A program made the translations under genes and the position numbers. From Actinomycetota bacterium (GTDB taxonomy: Bacteria > Actinomycetota > Actinomycetes > S36-B12 > UBA10799), in the NCBI GenBank assembly GCA_030837445.1, contig JAUPKM010000165.1, positions 1 through 5,781 on the forward strand: DNA of 5,781 bases, in the 5' to 3' direction. Below are positions 1 to 5,781 of this stretch, piece by piece (position 1 is the stretch's first letter; each line of letters begins with the position of its first letter). The notes below the pieces were generated by a model. That model did no database searches. It was not told where the DNA came from and saw only the letters and a list, made by a program, of their open reading frames with translations.

Positions 1-268
1 GGAGGTCTCGCTCGGAGGAAGTACCGCCGAGAATGACCTTGACGATGTTTGCGTGCCAGATCGCGCCGAACGCGTGGTCACCCCACGTGTCCCGGGCCTG
101 TGACAGCGATTGAAGGACCGGCATTGTCGTGATCCCGGTGCCGCCGCCTTCCGCCAGCAGCACGCGCGGCGACGGCAGTGGCGAAAGGTTGCCGAATTCG
201 TCGAGCGCCAGCAACAGGGGCGAGTCGAGACGCGCTTCGGGCGAGGTAGCTGCCAGGTGCCGGGGACA
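1..268 (-). pseudogene. Type IV coupling protein (TraG/VirD4 type), internal fragment
   Basis: Read on the minus strand, this stretch encodes a typical coupling-protein ATPase segment. It has LDSPLLLALDEFGNLSPLP (Walker B region with the DE pair), then AEGGGTGITT, then MPVLQSLSQARDTWG, then AIWHANIVKVILGGTSSERD. These blocks are characteristic of the TraG/TraD/VirD4 family, membrane-anchored ATPases that bring the relaxase-DNA complex to a type IV secretion channel during conjugation. The C-terminal end lies beyond the left edge. Recognisable family sequence begins at RHLAATSPEARLD (about 262). Upstream of that the frame stays open past 450, but the residues no longer resemble the family, so the N-terminal membrane segments and Walker A are absent. 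I infer a truncation or rearrangement near 262-268. The family call is confident; that it is non-functional is inferred. Confidence 0.85.
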
Positions 269-275
269 TGTCTCC
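262..275. other. 14-bp near-palindrome at the coupling-protein breakpoint
   Basis: GGGGACATGTCTCC is self-complementary except for one G-T pair, and its core GACATGTC is a perfect palindrome. It lies exactly where similarity to the coupling protein stops on the minus strand. It could be a recombination scar, the end of a lost mobile element, or a protein-binding site. No second copy was noticed in the window. Confidence 0.4.
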
Positions 276-326
276 GACTCCCGGCGACGGTTGAGTGGCA
301 CTGCGACACCTTCCCGGACGGTCGCC

Positions 327-360
327 ACCCCCGTCAGGTAGCAGCCTGACTGTCGGGGGT
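327..360. promoter_or_regulatory. Bulged hairpin upstream of the first plus-strand gene
   Basis: The outer arms ACCCCCG (327-333) and CGGGGGT (354-360) pair perfectly. The inner arms TCAGG (334-338) and CCTGA (345-349) continue the stem, leaving a four-base bulge (350-353) and a six-base loop TAGCAG. A smaller hairpin follows at 405-420 (ACGGG, loop TCGGCT, CCCGT). Neither is followed by a T-run on either strand. The structure may end incoming transcription or shape the 5' leader of the gene starting near 457; which of these is not decided by the sequence. No convincing -35/-10 pair was found between 270 and 450. Confidence 0.45.
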
Positions 361-456
361 TGGTGCGATCCTGAAAGTAGAGAAGAGAAGGGCACCGAGT
401 TGTAACGGGTCGGCTCCCGTCGAGGGTTCGATACGTGGTTTGGGGGAGTCGTGGCT

Positions 457-1134
457 GTGCTGTGCGAGTGCATCAATGTGGTCGTACCGGTGGAAGTGAT
501 CGAGCGACGGATTCCTGGGGGCGTTGTCGGCTACCGGCGGTCGGTGCCGAACGCGACGTTCTGCTCCGATGGGTCCCTGACCAGGGTCGGGTTCATGACC
601 CCGTTGGATACCCAAATGTGGGCCGAGGAGGTTCAAAGTTTCGGGGTGCGGTTCCTTGACGAAGATGGCGCCTTTGTCGAGATGGCTGTCGTCGATGGGC
701 TGTCGGGGTTGACCTGTCCGTGCCCCTGGTTGCACCTAGACATCATCGACACCGTGATGTGGGCGTGGCTGGCGGGGATGCCCTCAGGGGAGTTGGTCGT
801 GCCGGCGGGGTGGGAACGCCCCGAGGAAGGTTCCATGAGGTTCATCCCGAACGAGGAGATGGAAGGCCTCCCGGTGGTGGCGCGGTCAGGGATCGATGTG
901 CTGGCCGATCCTGAGACGGGCGAACCGGTGTACGTGGGGCGTCCGTTCGAAGCCGCGCAGGACTATGACGTGATCCTTCGCCGGGCGGAGGAATCGATCC
1001 GGAATCAGCGGTGGGACGAGGCCATTGACTGGTTGCAGTTTGCTGCCACGATCCGCCCGCTGGACGAACAGCCAGCAGGCGTGCTGCAGGCCTTACGTGA
1101 GCGCCACGGACGTTCGCGCCGTGCGCCCGAGTGA
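457..1134 (+). CDS. Conserved protein of unknown function with C-terminal TPR motif
   Basis: This encodes 225 aa of unknown function. The N-terminal part (about residues 1-125) starts MLCECINVVV and continues with GFMTPLDT and AVVDGLSG, followed by CPCPWLHLD. A middle segment reads LVVPAGWE and FIPNEEME, then GIDVLADPETGEPVYVGRPF. I recognise this order of motifs as a widespread uncharacterised bacterial family, often with cysteine-containing blocks near the start; I know of no assigned activity. Residues about 169-203 (ILRRAEESIRNQRWDEAIDW and following) form one TPR-like helical hairpin. GTG at 457 was chosen because GGGGGAG (442-448) sits 8 bases before it. GTG at 451 is in frame but would leave only 2 bases. 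No signal peptide or membrane segment is visible. The next gene, also TPR-like, starts 16 bp downstream, so the two are probably co-transcribed. Confidence 0.85.
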   Translation: MLCECINVVVPVEVIERRIPGGVVGYRRSVPNATFCSDGSLTRVGFMTPLDTQMWAEEVQSFGVRFLDEDGAFVEMAVVDGLSGLTCPCPWLHLDIIDTVMWAWLAGMPSGELVVPAGWERPEEGSMRFIPNEEMEGLPVVARSGIDVLADPETGEPVYVGRPFEAAQDYDVILRRAEESIRNQRWDEAIDWLQFAATIRPLDEQPAGVLQALRERHGRSRRAPE

Positions 1135-1150
1135 GGAGGAGGTGGGTGGT

Positions 1151-1819
1151 GTGAGCGACAACGACGACGCCGGTGAGGAGTCACCGCTGAGGGTGATGTT
1201 TCTGCTCGGCAGGGGGACCGATGCCTATGCGGACGGACGCCTCGATGAGGCCCGCGCCTGCTACGAGCAGGCGCTTGAAGTCTCCGGCGGCCAGTCGTGC
1301 TGGGCCCTGCACCATCTGGCAGTGCTGGCCCGGGAGACCGGGGACTTTGCCACGGCCCGGGAGATGCTGGCTCGCCTCGGCGACACCGCGGAGGCTCTCA
1401 ATGATCTGGGCTGCATCGCCGACGATGAAGGAGATCCTGTTGGTGCGCAAGAGTTCTGGTTGCGCGCGATCGAGGCCGGCAGCGCCGATGCGCTGTTCAA
1501 CATGGCGCTGCTTGCTGAGCACCAGGAAGACGTGGAGGAGGAACGGTGCTGGCTGATTCGTGCGGCCGACGCAGGTGTCACGCAGGCGCTGATCAACCTC
1601 GGCCACATTTCCCACGAGCAGGGGGACGTGGATAACGCGATCGGCTGGTATCTGCAGGCGATGGAGCACCACCCTGACATGGCCGCGTTCAACCTCGGCG
1701 TGGTCTACCGCGACCGCGGCGACGCGCTCATGGCGCGCGCCTGGTTCCTCCGCGCCGCGGACGCCTACAACGTCGACGCCTTGGACCAACTCGAACTGCT
1801 CGACGATGACGTTGCATAG
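1151..1819 (+). CDS. TPR/Sel1-like repeat protein
   Basis: This encodes 222 aa starting at GTG, with the very strong site GAGGAGGAGG just upstream (1133-1142). After an acidic N-terminus (SDNDDAGEES) the protein is almost wholly made of about six helix-turn-helix repeats of 30-36 residues. Examples are ALNDLGCIADDEGD, ALFNMALLAEHQED, ALINLGHISHEQGD and AAFNLGVVYRDRGD, each followed by a second helix containing W and A-rich positions such as WFLRAADA. The later repeats match the Sel1-like consensus and the first two look more like classical TPRs. Such solenoids bind proteins or peptides and have no enzymatic activity themselves. No signal peptide or membrane segment is seen, so a cytoplasmic scaffold is likely. 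It follows the previous gene by 16 bp and may act with it; the partner and pathway are unknown. Confidence 0.88.
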   Translation: MSDNDDAGEESPLRVMFLLGRGTDAYADGRLDEARACYEQALEVSGGQSCWALHHLAVLARETGDFATAREMLARLGDTAEALNDLGCIADDEGDPVGAQEFWLRAIEAGSADALFNMALLAEHQEDVEEERCWLIRAADAGVTQALINLGHISHEQGDVDNAIGWYLQAMEHHPDMAAFNLGVVYRDRGDALMARAWFLRAADAYNVDALDQLELLDDDVA

Positions 1820-2097
1820 CCCGCGGTGTCGGTAGATCTCATCCTGCAGTCGTCACGGCTGGTCCTTCGCGGCGGCGTCCGTCGCACGGCGGCAGTGGCA
1901 TTCGAAGAGGAGTCATCACTAGGCTTCCGTTTCTCGACAGGTGCTCGATGGACGGCGCGACTCCTCATGTTCGCGCCATCAGAAACGGCCGCACGGCAAT
2001 GTCGCGTGGGGTTCTCTGACAAAGTGGTCAAGGAAGTCGTGTCTGCGTGCGCCGCAGAGGCGCCGTTTAGACGATGGTGCGTGAAGTGGTGGACAAC

Positions 2098-3099
2098 ATG
2101 GAGACAGCAGATAATCGTCAGGTTCGTTTTTTGCAGTTTCTCCATCCCGGGCACGAGTATTCGGCCGCGCGTATTGGGATTGGTGCAGGGGACTCCTCGG
2201 CACTGATGGGGTGGAAGTATGGCGGGTCGCGACATGACCGGAAGTTCCTTCAGGCAACGGGGCAGGCCACCGACCCTTCAACGCGCGAAGCCTTCAGCCA
2301 CATCGAGTTGCAGTTCTGGGGAGAGTGGGAGCCACCTTCGCGGGTGACAAGGCTCGGACGCGGCCGCGAGAACTAGGGGAAGCCGGAGTTCCTCCATAAA
2401 CCGATCTGGCCAATCCGCCCGCCGAGCAATGAACCCGACCCGCGCGACACCCACAGGCAGGGCCGGCAAAACACCGATCCCTTCGTCTTCGGCGATCGCT
2501 TCCGCTACAGCAACTGTCAACAGGGTCGCAGGGTCATGCGGACGTTGGCGCCGGGATCGATCGTGGTCTTCGGACGTGGATCCCACGCCCGCGAACCGGG
2601 CGGACTCTTCACCATGGATACCTGCCTGGTCGTCAGCGAATTCGATGCCACGGTGTCGGCCTCATTGCCCGAGAGTTATGGTGCCGACCTGGTCGCGGAT
2701 GCTGTGGTGTCTGCATTCGTCTCCGAGTCGACCCCTCCAGCCACCAGTTCTGGTCGCGCCCCGACGGTTGGGTCACGGCCACTGGGAACAGTGCTGTATG
2801 GGGGTCGAACGGTCGACGAGGCAGGCCCGGATGAACCGTTCAGTTTCTTCCCCGCCGCCCGCGCCGTCGACGGCCCTGAGGCTGGCTTTCCTCGGCTGCG
2901 GATCACACCAACAGGTGCATTGAAGGACCTTGTCAATCCCATGCACCAGCAAGGAATCCGCGCGACCCGGATCGACTCGGCAGACCAGATGCACCAGGCC
3001 TGGTCGGAAATCGTCCGGCAGGTCGCGGCGGCCGGTCTGCTTCTCGGAACGCGGGCGCATCCGGTGCGTGAGGACATTCACCCTGAACGTGTCGTCTAG
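2098..3099 (+). pseudogene. Unknown-function protein split by an in-frame amber codon
   Basis: One reading frame spans 333 codons if the TAG at 2374-2376 (codon 93) is ignored. Before it come RFLQFLHPGHE, HDRKFL and FWGEWEPPS (residues 73-81). After it come FLHKPIWPI, RQNTDPFVFGDRFRYSNC (123-140), LAPGSIVVFG (150-159) and FTMDTCLVV, ending GLLLGTRAHP. Both halves share one phase with no shift, and conserved-looking residues lie directly after the stop, before any start codon. I therefore read this as one gene broken by a point mutation rather than two genes. I recognise the motif style as a conserved uncharacterised family with no known activity. ATG at 2098 is preferred for its position just before the first conserved block. 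ATG at 2074 is the other option; neither has a good ribosome binding site, and TAG at 2068 blocks anything earlier. An internal ATG at 2536 could start a shortened product, 2536-3099, lacking the RQNTDP block. The UDG-like gene follows after 27 bp. Confidence 0.7.
2374..2376 (+). other. Premature TAG codon inside the broken gene
   Basis: The codons around it read GAG AAC TAG GGG AAG CCG GAG. The frame is open on both sides, from 2071 up to this codon and from 2377 to the stop at 3097-3099. A single base change from a sense codon such as CAG, AAG, GAG, TGG or TTG would explain it. Nothing nearby clearly suggests programmed readthrough. Confidence 0.7.
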
Positions 3100-3126
3100 T
3101 CGGCCAAAGAGGATGGGAGTCATGAC

Positions 3127-3873
3127 ATGAGCACCGCCCGGTACCTCGCTGACCGAGTTCGGCGTGCCACCCCCGACGGCGCCCCCGTGGTGCCCGGGTC
3201 GACGCCGGTCCTGTCCTTCGGGAATCCCACAACTTGCGACGTGGCGACTCTGGGCATCAACCCCAGTCGTATCGAATTCCAGACGAGTGCACGCGCCGAA
3301 CTGCCCGCGGGCAGCAAGAGACTGGAGGACCTGGATTCTCTCGGGGCGACATCCACGGTCGACTTGACGGACTCCCAAGTCGTCCAAGTCGTTGATGCAT
3401 GTCATCGCTACTTCAAGGTCAATCCCTACCGTCGGTGGTTCGACAAGCTCAATACGGTTCTGGACGGGATCGACAAGGACTACTACACGGGAACCGCGTG
3501 CCATCTGGACCTTGTGCAGTGGGCAACAGATCCCGTGTGGGGATCGTTTCCCAGGGCACTTCGCACCGTCCAGCAAACAATGCTGGAGGCAGATCGGGGA
3601 TTCCTCGCGCAGCAGATCGAGACGGAAGACATCAAACTTGTGCTCGTGAACGGTAGAACTGTGACGGACTGGCTGCAAAAGTCAGGAATCGTGAGGCTTG
3701 AGCACGTCGGCGATACGCCCGTGGGCAAACAGGGCAAGCGCTCCGAACTGTTGCGCGGCGAGGCCCGCGGAGCAGTCTTCCTCGGTTGGACGCTCAACAT
3801 CAGCCACTCCCAGACCACCGATTCGAATAGGGAAGACCTGGCCGGTTGGCTGGCGGCCACCTGGTCCGGGTAG
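3127..3873 (+). CDS. Putative uracil-DNA-glycosylase-superfamily-like protein
   Basis: This encodes 248 aa. ATG at 3127 is preceded by GGATGGGAG (3111-3119), 7 bases away; the nearby ATG at 3122 reads straight into TGA. Motifs in order are VLSFGNP (28-34), ATLGINPSRIEF (40-51), NPYRRWFDKL (99-108), CHLDLVQWATDPVW (125-138), LVLVNGRTV (171-179) and LNISHSQTTDSN (223-234). In the UDG superfamily a GxNPG/S loop after a first strand carries the catalytic polar residue and a late H-x-S loop enters the DNA. GINPS and SHS fit these two positions, and NGRTV fits the strand before the second loop. On that basis I infer a UDG-like fold that might bind or cut damaged or modified bases. The specific activity is unproven, and it could be a non-catalytic relative. 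It lies 27 bp after the broken gene, probably in one operon. The frame is intact, with no membrane or export signals. Confidence 0.75.
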   Translation: MSTARYLADRVRRATPDGAPVVPGSTPVLSFGNPTTCDVATLGINPSRIEFQTSARAELPAGSKRLEDLDSLGATSTVDLTDSQVVQVVDACHRYFKVNPYRRWFDKLNTVLDGIDKDYYTGTACHLDLVQWATDPVWGSFPRALRTVQQTMLEADRGFLAQQIETEDIKLVLVNGRTVTDWLQKSGIVRLEHVGDTPVGKQGKRSELLRGEARGAVFLGWTLNISHSQTTDSNREDLAGWLAATWSG

Positions 3874-3898
3874 GAGTCTCATCAGCGGAAGGACTGCA

Positions 3899-4051
3899 CT
3901 ATCCATTTGCCCATGCTGAAGGGAAGGCCGCCGGGACGGATGGGCTGCTGTCACAGTCGCCGAAATGGCGATAATCCGACCCATTCCTGAGGTCGGCCGC
4001 CCACCCAAACGCCAACTCGCACGCCGCTGCCCGGCAGTCAATCGTGATCAT
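3899..4051 (-). CDS. Possible small protein in remnant operon (third frame)
   Basis: This is a short minus-strand frame of 50 aa starting MITIDCRAAACELAFGWAAD and containing RNGSDYRHFGDCDSS. Its ATG lies inside the last codons of the preceding small frame (4038-4148), an overlap of 14 bases, as is common in compact mobile-element operons. The residue mix looks protein-like, but no family is recognised and no good ribosome binding site is seen. It ends 25 bp from the stop of the UDG-like gene, in convergent orientation. It may be a real small gene, a truncated one, or chance. Confidence 0.25.
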   Translation of the reverse strand: MITIDCRAAACELAFGWAADLRNGSDYRHFGDCDSSPSVPAAFPSAWANG

Positions 4052-4148
4052 TGGTTGTCGGTTGGAATCGGAACCTCACCGGAGGGATGTGCGTGGGGTC
4101 ATCTAGGGCTTCGATCGCGTCAGCGAGCTCCGGGCACGTGAAGGTCAT
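4038..4148 (-). CDS. Possible small protein in remnant operon (second frame)
   Basis: This frame encodes 36 aa, MTFTCPELADAIEALDDP followed by THIPPVRFRFQP. Its ATG overlaps the TGA of the preceding frame as ATGA (4148-4145), a common arrangement for translational coupling. AAGG lies about 10 bases upstream of the ATG. No family is recognised. Its small size and acidic helix-like start are compatible with a minor mobile-element protein or a shortened gene. An in-frame upstream ATG at 4157 would add three residues. Confidence 0.3.
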   Translation of the reverse strand: MTFTCPELADAIEALDDPTHIPPVRFRFQPTTNDHD

Positions 4149-4309
4149 CGGTTCCATGCCTTGACTGGTCCGGTCGGTGAATGCTGAGTCAAGAGGGTCG
4201 CCGCGAGGCCGTGACGAGCGAGGGAGGCTCTGTCACCTATCCCGGAGGCTCCATGTTCGCGCACCGTGCTGATGGCTCGCTCGACGCGCAATTCGTTACC
4301 GACCGAGGA
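4145..4309 (-). pseudogene. C-terminal fragment of an unknown gene cut by the IS21 element
   Basis: The frame is open from the putative IS21 boundary to the TGA at 4147-4145. It reads VGNELRVERAISTVREHG, then ASGIGDRASLARHG and ATLLTQHSP, which looks like a genuine helical coding sequence with no start of its own. The inferred insertion sequence lies immediately upstream, so I read this as the 3' part of a gene interrupted by the insertion. Its family is not recognised. It points the same way as the coupling-protein fragment at the left, so both may belong to one decayed conjugative module, though that is inference. Confidence 0.35.
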
Positions 4310-4330
4310 TGAGTATTAGAGGCTTTGAGC

Positions 4331-4398
4331 GCCGGGGGTTCGTGGGGTTGGGTGCCGGGGTTCGTGCGGGTGGGCGCCGGTGGCCGTGCCGGTTGGGT
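4331..4398. repeat. Three degenerate 22-23 bp direct repeats near the IS end
   Basis: Units begin at 4331, 4354 and 4376. They read GCCGGGGGTTCGTGGGG, GCCGGGGTTCGTGCGGG and GCCGGTGGCCGTGCCGG over their first 17 bases, and each closes with a TGGG-rich tail. IS21-family elements are known to carry several internal repeats near each terminus that serve as transposase binding sites. These fit that pattern in position and size, though the third unit is weak. Confidence 0.5.
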
Positions 4399-4411
4399 GC
4401 CACCGGCGCCC
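4372..4411 (-). terminator. Strong GC hairpin 13 bp past the istB stop
   Basis: GGGCGCCGGTGG (4372-4383) and CCACCGGCGCCC (4400-4411) form a perfect 12-bp stem with a 16-base loop, just downstream of istB on the minus strand. There is no U-run, which is common for terminators in GC-rich actinobacteria. It overlaps the third direct repeat, so it may instead belong to the transposase-binding end structure. Confidence 0.45.
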
Positions 4412-4424
4412 TGTCTGGTGTTGG

Positions 4425-5189
4425 CTACGTCCGCGACGGTGGGTGGTCCTTGTCTGCGGTGTGTTCGCGCATGGTGTAGCTGCCGGTGTCGACCCAGATG
4501 GCGTTGTGGATGATGCGGTCCATGATGGCGTCGGCGTGGACGCCGGAGCCGAGCCGTTGGTGCCAGTCCTTCTGCTGGTATTGGGTGCAGAACACTGTTG
4601 AGGCCAGACCGTAGCGGCGTTCCATGAGTTCCAGGAGCATGCCGCGCATGGATTCCCCTGGCCGGTCCAGGAGCCATTCGTCGAGGACGAGCAGTGTGTA
4701 CGCGGCATACTTGCGCAGGAATTTGCCTGCCCCTCCGGGCTTGTCCGCAGCGGCGACCCATGCTTCTTCCAGGTCGGGCATGCGAATGTAGTGCGCGCGG
4801 ATGCGATGTTCGCAGGCACGTTTAGCGGTTGCGCATCCCAGGTAGGACTTCCCGGACCCGGTGAATCCGTGGAAGACGACGTTCTGCTGCCTGCCGATGA
4901 ACGAACACGACCCCAGCTGGGTGAGCAGGTGCCGGTCCAGGCCGCGTTGGTCGAGCAGGTCGATGCGGCGCAGGTCGGCGTTGGGGTAGCGCAAACCTGC
5001 CCGGCGTACCAGACCGGTCACTTTGGAGTGGGTGAACGTGGCGTAGGCATCATCCACGGCCAGTTTCACTCGTTCACCGAACGGCAGGCTGATGGCCAAC
5101 GACTCGTCTTGGGTGTCGATGGCGTCGAGCAGGTCGCCGGCGTTCATCTCACGCAGTTTGCGTTTCGTTTCGGTGTCCAGATGGTTCAT
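4425..5189 (-). CDS. istB: IS21-family helper ATPase IstB
   Basis: This encodes 254 aa, the usual IstB length. IstB is an AAA+ ATPase that assembles on DNA and directs IstA to the target during IS21 transposition. Visible features are an N-terminal helical region (residues 1-100) with LPFGERVKLAVDDAY, Walker A GFTGSGKS (108-115), Walker B LLVLDE (166-171), and the arginine-rich LLELMERRYG with STVFCTQY after it. Near the C-terminus, GVHADAIMDRIIHNA is the typical IstB segment. The start MNHLDTETK was chosen because its ATG overlaps the istA stop as ATGA, the coupling normally seen between these genes. The frame is intact, so the protein is probably functional. Confidence 0.93.
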   Translation of the reverse strand: MNHLDTETKRKLREMNAGDLLDAIDTQDESLAISLPFGERVKLAVDDAYATFTHSKVTGLVRRAGLRYPNADLRRIDLLDQRGLDRHLLTQLGSCSFIGRQQNVVFHGFTGSGKSYLGCATAKRACEHRIRAHYIRMPDLEEAWVAAADKPGGAGKFLRKYAAYTLLVLDEWLLDRPGESMRGMLLELMERRYGLASTVFCTQYQQKDWHQRLGSGVHADAIMDRIIHNAIWVDTGSYTMREHTADKDHPPSRT

Positions 5190-5781
5190 CGGGCACCACC
5201 GGTGTAGTAGTCGCCGCCGCGCACGTAGCCGCCGTCTTCGGTGGCGTCCACGGGTATGTCGGGCCCGGTGGTGTCCTGTCCGGTGTCCAGGATCGGGCGC
5301 AGATGCGCGTAGCGCGGGGACCGCACCGGGCCGCGCAACGCGAGCCCGCAGGCCGCCTCCACCCGTGCCGGGGAGAATCGGCGCGACAGTCGCAGGACTG
5401 CCAGAGCGGGGTCGATGCCCTGCTCCTGGATCTGCACGGACTCGAAGATCTTCCCGATCACCGTCGTCGTTGCCGGTCCGATCCGTGCGGCCCAGGCATC
5501 GATGCGGTCTTGGTCCCATTCCTGCCAGTGGTGGCCGTGGGCAAGGTCGGCGTCGTTGGTTCGATACTGGTTGACGGCCGTCGCGCCCAGCAGCAGGTGA
5601 CTGCCCAGGCGTTCATCGTGGCGGTAGATCTCGATCGTCGTGTCGGTGACGCGTAGGTCGACCCGTGCACCGATGTGGGCGAACGGCACGGAGTAGTAGT
5701 TCCGCGACCACACCACATGTCCGCTGCGGGCCACTCTGCGTCCATAGACCCAGGTGCTCACCTCGTACGGGGCTGCGGGCA
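5186..5781 (-). CDS. istA: IS21-family transposase IstA, C-terminal part
   Basis: This is the last 197 residues of the transposase, running off the right edge. The visible part contains PYEVSTWVYGRRVARSGHV and WSRNYYSVPFAHIGARVDLR, then TTIEIYRHDERLGSH. This is the beta-barrel region that follows the catalytic core in IstA and Mu-like transposases. After it comes a helical tail with IGPATTTVIGKIFES and LRLSRRFSPARVEAACGLAL, which is the usual IstA ending. The helix-turn-helix and the DDE catalytic residues would lie upstream, outside the window. IstA cuts and joins the element ends with help from IstB. The visible part is intact. Confidence 0.92.
   Translation of the reverse strand, partial: PAAPYEVSTWVYGRRVARSGHVVWSRNYYSVPFAHIGARVDLRVTDTTIEIYRHDERLGSHLLLGATAVNQYRTNDADLAHGHHWQEWDQDRIDAWAARIGPATTTVIGKIFESVQIQEQGIDPALAVLRLSRRFSPARVEAACGLALRGPVRSPRYAHLRPILDTGQDTTGPDIPVDATEDGGYVRGGDYYTGGAR

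Larger units (their letters stand above)
4310..5781 (-). mobile_element. IS21-family insertion sequence, partial at right edge
   Basis: The element carries istA and istB in the standard order with a 4-base overlap, reading leftward. The end past istB is placed at 4310, where TGAGTATTAGAGG begins. IS21-family termini start with TG, and the neighbouring unknown reading frame stops looking coding here. The other end, the terminal inverted repeat partner and the target duplication lie outside the window, so the boundary is provisional by some tens of bases. Confidence 0.75.

Noticed and set aside
401..435. tRNA-like fragment GAGGGTTCGATAC
   Set aside because: It resembles a T-arm loop, but the 3' side of the stem does not pair and there is no acceptor, anticodon or D arm around it.
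1181..1789. 202-aa minus-strand frame
   Set aside because: It is antisense to the TPR/Sel1 repeat gene, whose repeats are unmistakable.
1907..1966. Inverted repeat GAGGAGTC / GACTCCTC
   Set aside because: Only 8 bp with a 44-base spacer; expected by chance and not tied to any gene end.
1826..2206. 126-aa plus-strand frame between the two cargo pairs
   Set aside because: It has moderate GC at third positions but no ribosome binding site and no recognisable motif. Its last third overlaps the better supported gene from 2098 in another phase. The stretch 1820-2097 is left without a gene; a truncated gene there cannot be excluded.
2278..2586. 102-aa minus-strand frame with protein-like composition
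   Set aside because: It is antisense to the region encoding FWGEWEPPS and RQNTDPFVFGDRF, which carries the conserved-looking signal; the minus frame is a GC-bias mirror.
2773..3678. 301-aa minus-strand frame
   Set aside because: It is long but antisense to two well supported plus-strand genes, has no recognisable domain, and has cysteine- and histidine-rich composition typical of a mirror frame.
3957..3971. Hairpin TCGCC-GAAAT-GGCGA as terminator for the UDG-like gene
   Set aside because: The stem is only 5 bp, it lies 84 bp past the stop with no T-run, and it falls inside a possible minus-strand frame.

Overview
The window is GC-rich with strongly GC-biased third codon positions, GTG starts and purine-rich ribosome binding sites. 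Together with a coupling-protein fragment of the type found in actinobacterial conjugative elements, this suggests an accessory region of a high-GC actinobacterium. No genus can be named from the sequence alone.

Layout, left to right. Positions 1-268 (minus strand) hold the nucleotide-binding part of a type IV coupling protein (TraG/VirD4 type). It runs off the left edge, and its upstream half is missing after a breakpoint near 262-268. A non-coding stretch with a strong bulged hairpin (327-360) leads into two closely spaced plus-strand genes. The first (457-1134) belongs to a conserved uncharacterised family and ends in a TPR motif. The second (1151-1819) is built almost entirely of TPR/Sel1-like helical repeats. 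After about 280 bp without a convincing gene comes a second plus-strand pair. Its first member is a protein of unknown function read from 2098 to 3099, interrupted by an in-frame amber codon at 2374-2376. The second is an intact 248-aa protein (3127-3873) whose motifs resemble the uracil-DNA-glycosylase superfamily.

On the minus strand, 3899-4309 holds three short overlapping reading frames that look like a remnant of a leftward operon. Its upstream end is cut where an IS21-family insertion sequence begins, probably at 4310. The insertion sequence fills the rest of the window: three degenerate direct repeats and a hairpin near its end, istB (4425-5189), and the C-terminal part of istA (5186-5781), which runs off the right edge.

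Interpretation (inference): two plus-strand cargo pairs sit inside a decayed leftward conjugative module, with the coupling protein on one side and small remnant frames plus an IS21 element on the other. The most interesting cargo is the pair at 2098-3873. It couples an unknown protein carrying the motifs FWGEWEPPS and RQNTDPFVFGDRFRYSNC to a UDG-like protein, and it could be an undescribed nucleic-acid-directed or defence-type module. In this copy the first gene appears inactivated, or is read through, at a single stop codon.
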